The position numbers and the translations under genes were made by a program. Under the pieces are notes generated by a model that did not search any database, had not been told where the DNA came from, and saw only the letters and a program-made list of their open reading frames with translations. Shown in pieces: positions 7,410-14,676 of a stretch of DNA of 15,310 nt (positions are counted from its first letter, which is position 1; every line of letters starts with the position of its first letter). The DNA lies in the NCBI RefSeq assembly GCF_035506375.1, contig NZ_DATJPM010000045.1:1-15310 (forward strand). Direction: 5' to 3'. This DNA is from Methanocella sp. GTDB lineage: Archaea; Halobacteriota; Methanocellia; Methanocellales; Methanocellaceae.

Positions 7410-7550
7410 GCGCACGAAGCCCGTTTCAGCCACGAAGGAACTCTAAGCGGGCCTGAAGCTACACGAAGACATTAATAAATATTTTTAATAAGTCTTTGAG
7501 AACTTAGAGCCAGCTTAGAGTTGCTTCGTGGCTGAAACAGTCTTCGCGCA
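7410..7550. repeat. Long imperfect palindrome between convergent genes
   Basis: The centre is near 7481. Arms at 7423-7448 and 7513-7538 pair over 26 bases with one mismatch, including a 15-base perfect stretch GTTTCAGCCACGAAG at 7423-7437 with its complement at 7524-7538. Weaker pairing continues inward through GAAGAC/GTCTTT to an A+T-rich middle and outward to about 7410 and 7550. The left arm with its A+T tail recurs at 14677-14741. There is no coding frame, no obvious target-site duplication and no T tract. It could be a small non-autonomous mobile element, a protein-binding palindrome or a structured RNA. Confidence 0.8.
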
Positions 7551-7599
7551 GCTTAACCTTTCTATTGGCTGATGCCAATTCGAGCGGCGGGTTTGACTA

Positions 7600-7630
7600 T
7601 AAAAAAAGTAAGCCGGGCAAATCCGGCTTA
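7600..7630 (-). terminator. Terminator of the hsr1-cdc48-hsp20 operon
   Basis: TAAGCCGG (7609-7616) pairs perfectly with CCGGCTTA (7623-7630) around GCAAAT. On the minus strand the stem is followed by CTTTTTTTAT. The stem contains the TAA stop of hsp20 (7630-7628). Confidence 0.8.
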
Positions 7631-8116
7631 TTCTACGTTAATCTTTTTCCGCTTGTTCGGCCTCTGCACCTTATTCAGGGTAATGTCGAGCACGCCGTTC
7701 TTGTAGGATGCCTTCGCCGATTCGATGTCCACGTCCGCCGGAAGCTCCACGAACTCGTGGTACTTCCGCTCGCCGTGAGAGGCCTTGATCTCAAGCTCGC
7801 GGCCCTCGGCGTTCAGCTCCACGTCCTCTTTCTCGATGCCGGGCATCTCGGCGACGATCTGCACGGTCTTGCCGTTGTCGAACACGTCCACAAGGGGCTT
7901 GCGCTCGCCGATCTCGATCTTGCCGCCCTCAGGGCGGATATTGCCGAACTCGCGGACCTCGGGCTCCTCGCCCGGCCGCTGGTTTATCGAGAAACCGTAG
8001 AAGAACGGGCCTCCCATGTGCTCGCCCGGCTCCATGTTCTCGAACTCCTTCAGCATCTCCTCGAACATCTCGTCGAAATCGCCGAACAGGTCGAATGGGT
8101 TTCTTCTCCTTACCAT
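7628..8116 (-). CDS. hsp20: Small heat-shock protein, Hsp20 family
   Basis: This 162-residue ATP-independent chaperone binds unfolding proteins and would hand them to ATP-driven machines. The N-terminal region (1-70) is Phe- and Met-rich (FDLFGDFDEMF), typical for oligomer assembly and client binding. The alpha-crystallin domain spans about 72-152, with EMPGI (90-94) and the A-x-x-x-NGVL signature ending at 143. The tail carries I-N-V (159-161), the I-x-I/V motif that docks neighbouring dimers. GGAGG lies 7 bases before the ATG. The gene starts 25 bases after the stop of the CDC48 gene and is last in the operon. CDC48 and Hsp20 genes sit together in other archaea, so joint heat-shock induction is likely. 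Confidence 0.95.
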   Translation of the reverse strand: MVRRRNPFDLFGDFDEMFEEMLKEFENMEPGEHMGGPFFYGFSINQRPGEEPEVREFGNIRPEGGKIEIGERKPLVDVFDNGKTVQIVAEMPGIEKEDVELNAEGRELEIKASHGERKYHEFVELPADVDIESAKASYKNGVLDITLNKVQRPNKRKKINVE

Positions 8117-8141
8117 AAGTGATCCTCCAATGTCAGATTTT

Positions 8142-10439
8142 TTAGGAAGCCGTCCTCACTTCGGCCGGCTTCTTTTCCTTCTTTTCCTTCTCTTCCTTCT
8201 TACTCTCGGCCTTCGCGGGCTCCTGCCCGGCCTCCTCCTCGATGGTGGTGACCTGCCGGGCGAAGTTCTCCGCGAGGCGCTCGTACTGCTTCATGCTCTC
8301 CCTCGACGCCGAAGGCTTGATCTTTTTCAGCGCGGCGTCGAAGTGCTTCATGCCGATCCTGATGTCGACGGCCTTCGCCTTCGCTTCCTCGGGCGACATG
8401 CTGCCGTTGATGTAATCGCGAATGGCCATCATGGACGCCTCGCGGCAAACGGCCTCGATGTCGGCGCCCACGTATTCGGGCGTGCACTTCGCGAGGGCCT
8501 GGAAGTCGACGTCCGGGCCCAGGGGCTTGCCCACGGTGTGGATCCTGAAGATCTCGACCCGGGACTTCTCGTCGGGGGGCGGGATGTACAGAAGCCTGTC
8601 CAGGCGGCCCGGCCTCAGCAGCGCCGTGTCCACCATGTCCGGCCGGTTCGTGGCCGCCAGCACGACGACGCTGCGGAGCTCCTCGAGCCCGTCCAGCTCC
8701 GTCAGCAGCTGGCTCACGACCCTCTCCGTCACGTGGGAGTCGAAGCTCGCCCCTCTCGTCGGGGCGATGGCGTCGATCTCGTCGAAGAAGATGATCGTGG
8801 GCGCGCTCTGCCTGGCACGGCGGAACGTTTCGCGCACGGCCTTCTCGGACTCCCCGACCCACTTCGACAGGACTTCAGGGCCCTTCACGCTTATGAAGTT
8901 GGCCTCCGACTCGTTGGCCACCGCCTTCGCGAGCAGCGTCTTGCCCGTCCCGGGCGGGCCGAAGACCAGTATGCCCTTGGGGGCATTGGTGTGGGTGATA
9001 TCGAAGACGTCCTTATACTTCAGGGGCCACTCCACGGTCTCTCTCAGCTCCTGCTTGACGCTCTCCAGGCCGCCGATGTCGGACCAGTGCACATTCGGCA
9101 CCTCGACGAACACTTCCCTCATGGCCGAGGGCTCGATGTTCTTCAGGGCGTCCTCGAAGTCGTCCATCTTTATCTGCAGCTTGTCCATGACCTCCTGCGG
9201 GATCTCCTTATCGATGTCGATCTCCGGCAGGATGGTCCTGAGGGCGTGCATCGCCGCCTCCTTGGCGAGCGACGCCAGGTCGGCGCCCACGAAGCCGTGG
9301 GTCACGCTCGCCAGCTTCTCCAGGTCAACGTCCCCGGCCATGGGCATGCCCCGCGTGTGGACGTGCAGGATCTCCAGCCGGCCGTTCTTGTCCGGCACGC
9401 CGATCTCTATTTCCCGGTCGAACCGGCCGCCGCGGCGTAGCGCCGGGTCCACGGCATTGGGCCGGTTCGTCGCGGCCACGACGATGACCTGGCCCCGGGC
9501 CTGCAGGCCGTCCATAAGGGCCAGCAGCTGGGCCACGACACGCCTTTCCACTTCGCCGGTCACTTCCTCACGCCTCGGCGCTATCGAGTCGATCTCGTCG
9601 ATGAATATGATGGAGGGGGCGTTGTCCTCGGCCTCCTTGAAGATGTCGCGCAGCTGCTTCTCGGACTCGCCGTAGTATTTGGACATGATCTCCGGGCCGC
9701 TGATGCTGATGAAATTCGCGTCGGTCTCGCTGGCCACGGCTTTGGCGATCATGGTCTTGCCGGTGCCCGGCGGGCCGTAGAGCAGCACGCCCTTCGGCGG
9801 GTCGATGCCCAGCTTCTGGAACAGCTCGGGATGCCTCAGCGGCAGCTCGATCATCTCCCTGACCAGGCCGATCTCCCTCTTCAGGCCGCCGATGTCCTCG
9901 TAGGTCAGCCGCGGCACTTTCTCCGGCTTCTCGGCCGCGGGCTTCTCGCTGATCGTGATCTCCGTGCGCCTGTCGGCGATGACCGCTCCGGCGGGCCGGG
10001 TTGACGTCACGATGAACTGCATGGGGCTGCCGAGCATTTCCACGCGTATCGTCTGGCCCTTAGAAATGGGCCGGCCTTCCAGCAGCTTAAGAAGGTAATA
10101 TTCGCCGCCCGTGATGCGGATGGGCTGCGTGGGGGCGAGCGTGATCCTCTCCGCGGGCTTTGCCTGGATCTTCCTTACCTTAACGCGGTCATCGATGCCG
10201 ACCTTGGCGTTCGCCCTGGTGTTGCCATCGATGAGTATTACTCCCTTGCCTTCCTCGCTCGGATAGCCTGGCCATACGACCGCGTACGAGGCAGCGCCTT
10301 TGCCCTCGATCTCGATGATGTCGCCGCTCACCATGCCGAGCTTCTTCATAGTCTCCATGTCGATGCGGGCGATGCCCCTGCCCACGTCCCTGTGATAGGC
10401 CTCCTGTACCCGCAGCGTCACTTCATTTTTGTCAGCCAT
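8142..10439 (-). CDS. CDC48/VAT-type AAA+ unfoldase (heat-shock operon copy)
   Basis: This 765-residue ring ATPase has the standard CDC48/VAT plan: double-psi barrel and second N-subdomain (about 5-165), then D1 and D2. D1 has Walker A GPPGTGKT (222-229), D281-E282, pore loop KYYGES (254-259), sensor Asn325 and RRGGRFDR arginines. D2 has Walker A at 494-501, D553-E554, pore loop KWVGES (526-531) and RPGRLDR (609-615). Unlike the copy at 3756, the D2 core runs straight into one normal lid (about 640-710). The tail (735-765) is Lys/Glu-rich and ends RTAS, with no HbYX motif. GAGGTGA lies 9 bases before the ATG. It sits 18 bases after the regulator gene and 25 bases before hsp20, so the three genes form one operon. 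It probably remodels proteins damaged by heat. Confidence 0.95.
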   Translation of the reverse strand: MADKNEVTLRVQEAYHRDVGRGIARIDMETMKKLGMVSGDIIEIEGKGAASYAVVWPGYPSEEGKGVILIDGNTRANAKVGIDDRVKVRKIQAKPAERITLAPTQPIRITGGEYYLLKLLEGRPISKGQTIRVEMLGSPMQFIVTSTRPAGAVIADRRTEITISEKPAAEKPEKVPRLTYEDIGGLKREIGLVREMIELPLRHPELFQKLGIDPPKGVLLYGPPGTGKTMIAKAVASETDANFISISGPEIMSKYYGESEKQLRDIFKEAEDNAPSIIFIDEIDSIAPRREEVTGEVERRVVAQLLALMDGLQARGQVIVVAATNRPNAVDPALRRGGRFDREIEIGVPDKNGRLEILHVHTRGMPMAGDVDLEKLASVTHGFVGADLASLAKEAAMHALRTILPEIDIDKEIPQEVMDKLQIKMDDFEDALKNIEPSAMREVFVEVPNVHWSDIGGLESVKQELRETVEWPLKYKDVFDITHTNAPKGILVFGPPGTGKTLLAKAVANESEANFISVKGPEVLSKWVGESEKAVRETFRRARQSAPTIIFFDEIDAIAPTRGASFDSHVTERVVSQLLTELDGLEELRSVVVLAATNRPDMVDTALLRPGRLDRLLYIPPPDEKSRVEIFRIHTVGKPLGPDVDFQALAKCTPEYVGADIEAVCREASMMAIRDYINGSMSPEEAKAKAVDIRIGMKHFDAALKKIKPSASRESMKQYERLAENFARQVTTIEEEAGQEPAKAESKKEEKEKKEKKPAEVRTAS

Positions 10440-10457
10440 ATTATATGGTCACCTCTG

Positions 10458-11105
10458 TCATTTGATACTCCATGATCCTTTCATGTATGTCACCAGGCCC
10501 TTTTTCATAAGCCTCGCCAGCTCGCCCCTCATCTCCTCGCCGGGGATGTTGAGCTTGCCCGTGAGCTCCTCGTAGCTCGCCGGGCCGCGGACCAGCAGAT
10601 AAAGGATTTCGGCCTCTATCTGGTCGGCAGCCAGCCGGTTGATCAGCTCGATGCACATGCCCGTGACTTCCGATATGCTTCCCTGCACGGCCTTCTGGGC
10701 CTCTCTCAATTCGGCTGAGGACCGGCCGAGCCTCTGGAGCTCGTCCGACATCTGCCGCAGTGCCATGGCCGCCTCGCTGTCGACGGCATAGCGCTCCTTG
10801 AGAACCTTCTGCTCCTCGGCGCCCGCCTCTATGCGGCTCACGTTCACCTCGAACATGAGCGGGGAGATGGACACCTCGATGCGCACGTTATTGGCGATCT
10901 CATAGTACTTGCGCCCCTGCTCGTCGTGGTAGCTCACCACCAGGCCCGCCGACTCTAATATTTTAAGGTGGTCGATGATGGCCTTCGGGGCGACGCCCAG
11001 CTCTTCCGAGATCTCCGTGACATAGCAGGGCCGGTAGGAGAGAAGCGTCAGGATGTTCCGGCGGTTCTCGTTGCCCAGTATGTCCAGCAGGTAAGGCATA
11101 TCCAT
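10458..11105 (-). CDS. hsr1: Winged-helix regulator, HSR1-like
   Basis: This 215-residue DNA-binding protein has an ArsR-like winged helix at about 5-72, with recognition helix in VAPKAIIDHLKILESAGLV (38-56) and wing DEQGRKYYEI (61-70). A charged helical region (about 95-158), probably for dimerisation, follows, then a second winged-helix-like domain (about 160-213). The layout and place match HSR1 of Archaeoglobus fulgidus, a heat-shock regulator encoded before a CDC48 ATPase and an Hsp20. Here too the order is regulator, CDC48, hsp20. It has no sensor domain and none of the paired Cys/His sites of metal-binding ArsR proteins. Its likely role is repression of its own operon until stress. The ATG at 11105 has no clear ribosome site, and the predicted leader is only about 12 bases. 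A second ATG lies two codons on. The symbol rests on synteny and architecture. Confidence 0.85.
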   Translation of the reverse strand: MDMPYLLDILGNENRRNILTLLSYRPCYVTEISEELGVAPKAIIDHLKILESAGLVVSYHDEQGRKYYEIANNVRIEVSISPLMFEVNVSRIEAGAEEQKVLKERYAVDSEAAMALRQMSDELQRLGRSSAELREAQKAVQGSISEVTGMCIELINRLAADQIEAEILYLLVRGPASYEELTGKLNIPGEEMRGELARLMKKGLVTYMKGSWSIK

Positions 11106-11118
11106 ATTATCTTAACAT

Positions 11119-11131
11119 CAAGTAAATCTTG
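11119..11131 (-). promoter_or_regulatory. Candidate operator at the hsr1 promoter
   Basis: CAAG-N5-CTTG forms a short perfect inverted repeat just downstream of the TATA box, over or next to the expected transcript start. The 5-base spacing equals that of the CTAAC-N5-GTTAG site I recall for A. fulgidus HSR1, although the half-sites differ. A second, weaker palindrome (TTTC and GAAA ends, 11146-11164) lies just upstream of the TATA box. Repressor binding at either would block the basal machinery. Confidence 0.35.
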
Positions 11132-11135
11132 TAGA

Positions 11136-11143
11136 TATATAAA
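11136..11143 (-). promoter_or_regulatory. TATA box of the hsr1-cdc48-hsp20 operon
   Basis: TTTATATA on the minus strand lies about 31 bases before the ATG at 11105. Transcription would start near 11117, leaving a very short leader. Confidence 0.6.
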
Positions 11144-11196
11144 GATTTCTAAAGCGTTCTGAAATTATCATTTAATAATATCTAGAAGTTAAAGCT

Positions 11197-11230
11197 AATA
11201 AAAAACAAGCCTGATGGAAAAATCGGCCTA
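11197..11230 (-). terminator. Terminator after the Cys-rich lipoprotein gene
   Basis: Right after the TAG stop (11230-11228) the minus strand has GCCGAT pairing with ATCAGGC (6 bp, one bulge) around TTTTTCC or so, followed by TTGTTTTTTATT. The stem is weaker than the others here, but the T tract is good. Confidence 0.55.
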
Positions 11231-11425
11231 CTCCCCGCAGGCACAGGAGCCGTCAGGGGCCGATGACGAGCAGTCGCATGGGGTATCGAAAGCGCAGCAC
11301 GGGTCCGTCTGTTCGTGGCTCACCGTCGAATAGTACCCGCTGTAACCGCTACCGCTACAGCAGCAGCAGCCCGTTATAGACAAAACGGCAAGCACAAGGG
11401 CAATAGACACTAACAGTTTTAACAT
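11228..11425 (-). CDS. Tiny Cys-rich lipoprotein
   Basis: I chose the ATG at 11425 because GGAGGT lies 7 bases before it; the upstream ATG at 11446 would put that site inside the gene. The 65-residue product starts with a lipoprotein signal: MLK, a hydrophobic stretch, then ITGC with Cys20 as the lipidated residue. The mature part is only 46 residues and holds ten Cys: a run at 20-23, then 43, 44, 50, 52, 61 and 63. Gly, Ser, Tyr and acidic residues fill the rest. I recognise no family. The Cys pattern suggests metal binding or disulfide exchange at the cell surface. It follows the thioredoxin-CcdA gene by 77 bases on the same strand, which supports a thiol-related role. A TATA-like TTTATTTA (11465-11458) suggests its own promoter as well. 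Confidence 0.7.
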   Translation of the reverse strand: MLKLLVSIALVLAVLSITGCCCCSGSGYSGYYSTVSHEQTDPCCAFDTPCDCSSSAPDGSCACGE

Positions 11426-11502
11426 ATCCCAACCTCCGTGGTACATTGGCGCGAAGGTAAATAAACCTTTGTAACCGGCCGACAGCTTACCGAATGTCCG
11501 GC

Positions 11503-12909
11503 TTAAATGACGTTGAGCATGAACCCTGCGGCCATGGCGGCCAGGATCAGGCCCGTGGCGAGCTTGAGGGCACAGCGGTGCTTTTTTCGCAGACTGTCCA
11601 CCTGTTCCGGGCTCAGGCCCAGCACCAGCAGCGCTCCCAGCGCCAGCACCGGCAACACGACGCCCAGGTTATAGGCCGCTAAAAACAGGAATCCCCGGCC
11701 AACCTCTTCCGACCCCGCGATGGCGCCCAGGATGCCTACGTAAATCCCGCCCACGCAGGGCATCTTGATGAGGCCGAACGCCCCGCCGAGCCCGAAGTTG
11801 GCGGCCAGGCAATACTTCTTATAGACGGGCCTGTAGCGGTCCACAAAAGCCCTGAACAGCGAGCCCCGGTCCGCGCTCTTTCTCACCTGCCAGGCCTCGT
11901 AGAAGGCGAAGGCGGCCAGGCTGGCCAGCAGTATGACGATGCCGGTCTTCAGGAATACAGTGACAGCCGGAACGGCCTCGATTAGGCCCAGGAAGCCGAT
12001 GCCCATTAATAAATAGACACAAAGCAGCCCCGTGGAGAATGCGAGCAGGTTAAATATGATGTCCAGCCGCCGGCCCTTCAGGGATAGCGCCATGGCCGAC
12101 ACGAAGGCCATGACCGCGAGCAGGCACGGGTTGAAGCCAGCGACGAGGCCTGCCAGGAATACGGCGACGAAGGACAGCTTTTTCAGGATGAACACGCGGG
12201 TCTCCTGTCCGGTAAGAATATGGTCTCCCAGCGAGTCCCGGTAGGTCATCGTCTGCGGCGGCAGCGAACGGATATCCCGGACGATATCGGCCTCATATGC
12301 CGTATACCTCTTCTCGCCAGGCATCAGCCAGCCTTCCCACGCGGTCTCGCCCCGGATGACCCTGACGCCCTCGCAGGTACCGCCCTGTACGCTAGCGTAG
12401 ACCGGCTCGTCGCCCGTGTTGACCGCGCAGGTGACCACGCTCACGGTACCGTTTTCGTCATTTTTCAATATCTTCCGTTCCAGGGATACCGGCCTTTTAT
12501 AGTGGCTGGCGTCATAGATTGAATGCTTTAGCCGGCTCTCGAGTTTTTTCGCATCGCCGCCGAACTCTTTCGGCCCGATGACCATGTCGCCGACAATGAC
12601 CGCCGGCACCGAGCCGAGGCCGTATCGCTCCATGTAGCCCCGGCCTTCCGCCGAGCTGACGGAATACTCGGCGTACCGCACGTCGATGCCAGCTCTCATG
12701 GAATCGTTCACCGCCGCCCGTATCGTCGGGCCGGAATGCTCGCATATGGAACACAAAGGGCTATAGATGTACGTCACACGGACTGTATCGCCCCCGGCGC
12801 ATATGCCCGCAGCGGGCGCCAGCAGCAGAAACGCCACTAAGGCAGCGGATATTGCGAACTTATAGTAAGAACGGAAACGCCTGAGGGTGTCGTCCCGGCT
12901 CGAAGGCAT
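11503..12909 (-). CDS. Exported thioredoxin-like domain fused to CcdA-like membrane domain
   Basis: This protein (468 residues from the ATG at 12909) probably passes electrons across the membrane to an outer thioredoxin. Numbering from a TTG one codon earlier, residues 1-39 are a signal or anchor. Residues 44-135 are a thioredoxin-like fold with CSIC (54-57) and cis-Pro in SVPAV (101-105). Residues 140-240 form an uncharacterised, probably beta-rich region with Cys162 and Cys180. Residues 245-469 are about six membrane segments of the CcdA/DsbD type, with paired Cys in GFNPC (263) and KMPC (386). In bacterial DsbD the thioredoxin-like domain is C-terminal; here it is N-terminal. Substrates are unknown, but the Cys-rich lipoprotein downstream is a candidate. 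No ribosome site precedes the ATG, and the TATA box predicts a start within a few bases of it, so the message may be leaderless. Confidence 0.85.
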   Translation of the reverse strand: MPSSRDDTLRRFRSYYKFAISAALVAFLLLAPAAGICAGGDTVRVTYIYSPLCSICEHSGPTIRAAVNDSMRAGIDVRYAEYSVSSAEGRGYMERYGLGSVPAVIVGDMVIGPKEFGGDAKKLESRLKHSIYDASHYKRPVSLERKILKNDENGTVSVVTCAVNTGDEPVYASVQGGTCEGVRVIRGETAWEGWLMPGEKRYTAYEADIVRDIRSLPPQTMTYRDSLGDHILTGQETRVFILKKLSFVAVFLAGLVAGFNPCLLAVMAFVSAMALSLKGRRLDIIFNLLAFSTGLLCVYLLMGIGFLGLIEAVPAVTVFLKTGIVILLASLAAFAFYEAWQVRKSADRGSLFRAFVDRYRPVYKKYCLAANFGLGGAFGLIKMPCVGGIYVGILGAIAGSEEVGRGFLFLAAYNLGVVLPVLALGALLVLGLSPEQVDSLRKKHRCALKLATGLILAAMAAGFMLNVI

Positions 12910-12934
12910 CAATTTTATTATGCGATATCCATCT

Positions 12935-12942
12935 ATTTATAA
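12935..12942 (-). promoter_or_regulatory. TATA box of the thioredoxin-CcdA gene
   Basis: On the minus strand TATAAATA follows a T run at 12942-12935. The predicted start near 12915 leaves almost no leader before the ATG at 12909, in line with the missing ribosome site. Confidence 0.5.
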
Positions 12943-12997
12943 AAAAACATCCTTATGAGCGACCGGCTTAACGGCCAAAAGCGCCTCTGCTAAGGTC

Positions 12998-13007
12998 TAA
13001 ATAAATT
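12998..13007 (+). promoter_or_regulatory. TATA box of the HisA-like/DHH operon
   Basis: TAAATAAATT lies 19-28 bases before the ATG at 13026, so transcription would begin at or next to the start codon. No ribosome site is visible. The promoter is back to back with that of the thioredoxin-CcdA gene. Confidence 0.45.
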
Positions 13008-13025
13008 GAGCGATATGTATGAGAT

Positions 13026-13715
13026 ATGCGCTGCATACTGGCGTGTGACCTGAAGGGCGGCATCGTGGTCAAAGGGGTCCGCGGGGAAAGGGACAAGTAT
13101 GGCCCCATCGATCGGTCGAGCCTGGTCGTCGACACGTCGGGCCCCCTCGATGTTATCGCGAAAATACAGCCGAAGGAGACTTATATAGCCGACCTGGACC
13201 GTATCATGGGCGTGGGGGACAACTTAGCGGCCATAAAAACCCTTTCAGGCATGACCCGTACCATGGCGGACATCGGGGTTTCGAGCGTCGCGGACTTCGA
13301 CCTGGCCGGAAGCGTTTCCGGCTCGGTCGTAGTCGGCACCGAGACGGCGCCGCTGGACGTTATCGAGCGCTGCCAGGGTCCCCGGGCCATAGTCAGCCTG
13401 GACATGAAGAACGGGAAGATGATGGGCCAGGACCCCGCCTTCCAGGCCGGGCCCATGCAAGTGCTGAAGCTGCTCAACCGGTTCGAGATCGGCGCGGTCA
13501 TCCTGCTCGACGTCGGCCGCGTGGGCTCGGGCGCGGGCGTCGACGCGCAGTTCGTCACTTCGGCCGTATCGGCCAGCAAGCACGCTATAATCCTGGGAGG
13601 CGGCGTGAGGGGCGTCGAGGATTTAGAGTTGCTGGAGACGTGCGGCGCCTCCGGCGCCATCGTCGCCTCGGCCGTTCATGACGGCCGCATACCGCTGGAC
13701 ATGCTGAGGTATTGA
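13026..13715 (+). CDS. HisA-like TIM-barrel protein
   Basis: This 229-residue protein belongs to the HisA/HisF superfamily, in the group of HisA-related archaeal proteins that are not the histidine enzyme. HisA isomerises the ProFAR ribosyl group with two Asp residues. Both positions look kept: Asp8 in ACDLKGG and Asp126 in SLDMKNG. Phosphate-binding loops are seen as GGGVRG (191-196) and SGAIVASAVHDG (209-220). The first half lacks the usual HisA glycine-rich sequence, and the family is normally slightly longer. The substrate is unknown, perhaps a phosphoribosyl or related sugar phosphate. The stop TGA is directly followed by the ATG of the DHH gene, so translation is coupled and the products may act in one pathway. 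The start is apparently leaderless. Confidence 0.85.
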   Translation: MRCILACDLKGGIVVKGVRGERDKYGPIDRSSLVVDTSGPLDVIAKIQPKETYIADLDRIMGVGDNLAAIKTLSGMTRTMADIGVSSVADFDLAGSVSGSVVVGTETAPLDVIERCQGPRAIVSLDMKNGKMMGQDPAFQAGPMQVLKLLNRFEIGAVILLDVGRVGSGAGVDAQFVTSAVSASKHAIILGGGVRGVEDLELLETCGASGAIVASAVHDGRIPLDMLRY

Positions 13716-14654
13716 ATGGACGAGAAGGCATTCTACGACGAATTGGAGAAGTACGAGAACATACTGTTCTTATGCCATAAGAACGCGGACGTCGACTCGT
13801 TCGGGAGCGCGTACGCGCTCGCGCATATTTTCGGCGGCACGGTGGGCGTCCAGGACAGCCTCAGCACCATGGCCGAAATGCTCTCCGATCGTTTGAAAGT
13901 CGCCGCCGTCATCGACCCCGACCCGTCTAAATATGGCATCACCGTGGTCGTGGATACCTCCAGCCTCGTCCAGACGGGCTACCGGACGCTGGAAAAATGC
14001 GCCGTTATCGACCACCACGAGCCGGGAGACCTCGCGGGCACGTGCCAGTTCTCGCTCATAAGAAAAGCATCCGCCACTGCAGAGATCGTCCACGACATTT
14101 ACGAAAAGAGTGGCCATCCCATCGACGCTGACCTGGCTTTCGCCCTCCTGCTGGCCATCGTGACCGATACGGGCCACTTCCGCTACGCGCCCCCGCACTC
14201 GTTCGAGGTCGCCGCCCGGCTGCTCGAGGACGGCGGCATCCAGTTCTCCGACGTGCTTGACTTCCTGACCCAGGTGCCCGGAGACATCTCCTGCCGCATT
14301 GCCACGCTCAAGGCGGCGTCACGGATGACCATGATCCGGGAAGGCGACCACCTGGTCGTCACCTCCATGGTCAGCTCCTTCGGCGCCCAGTCGGCAGCTT
14401 CGCTCGTGGCCATCGGGGCTGACGTGGCCTTCGTGGGCTCGGATCTCGGCCGGGAGGTGCGCGTCTCCGGCCGCGTCAAAAAAGGCGTTGCCCTGGACAT
14501 CGCCGTGCTGCTCAACGACGTCGGTAAAAAGTTCGGCGGCAGCGGCGGCGGCCACGCGGCCGCCGCGGGGCTCGTCGTCAGGGGCAAAGTGGACGCGGAT
14601 AAGGTGCTCGACGCCTGCGTCGCCGAGGCCGTAAAAAAGCTCAAGGAGCTCTAA
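13716..14654 (+). CDS. DHH-DHHA1 family phosphoesterase
   Basis: This 312-residue metal-dependent phosphoesterase of the RecJ/NrnA superfamily has all DHH motifs: H21-K-N-A-D25-V-D27, D80 in VVVDTS, D99-H100-H101, and D151 in TDTGHFRYA. The linker is followed by a DHHA1 domain with GGSGGGHAAAAG (274-285), which holds the substrate. Ala replaces the usual Pro in motif I (NAD rather than NPD). The size and lack of extra domains fit the NrnA/short-oligonucleotide or cyclic-dinucleotide-product type rather than full RecJ, but archaeal relatives are diverse. It starts right after the TGA of the HisA-like gene with GAGGT inside the end of that gene, so the two are translationally coupled. A joint role in nucleotide turnover is possible but unproven. 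No hairpin terminator follows; the repeat region starts at once. Confidence 0.92.
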   Translation: MDEKAFYDELEKYENILFLCHKNADVDSFGSAYALAHIFGGTVGVQDSLSTMAEMLSDRLKVAAVIDPDPSKYGITVVVDTSSLVQTGYRTLEKCAVIDHHEPGDLAGTCQFSLIRKASATAEIVHDIYEKSGHPIDADLAFALLLAIVTDTGHFRYAPPHSFEVAARLLEDGGIQFSDVLDFLTQVPGDISCRIATLKAASRMTMIREGDHLVVTSMVSSFGAQSAASLVAIGADVAFVGSDLGREVRVSGRVKKGVALDIAVLLNDVGKKFGGSGGGHAAAAGLVVRGKVDADKVLDACVAEAVKKLKEL

Positions 14655-14676
14655 ACCAATAAAGAATCACAAAGAC

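Noticed and set aside
7410..7550. Palindrome as terminator for the DUF1614 gene
   Set aside because: The stem is far longer than a terminator, pairs around an A+T-rich centre and has no T run after it.
7565..8122. A 185-residue plus-strand open frame
   Set aside because: It is antisense to hsp20 and covers its terminator; the translation is Leu/Val/His-rich without domains.
8016..9675. Long plus-strand open frames of 474 and 417 residues
   Set aside because: They lie antisense to the clear CDC48 gene, have composition typical of G+C-rich shadow frames (Arg, Leu, Ser, His) and no ribosome site or family match.
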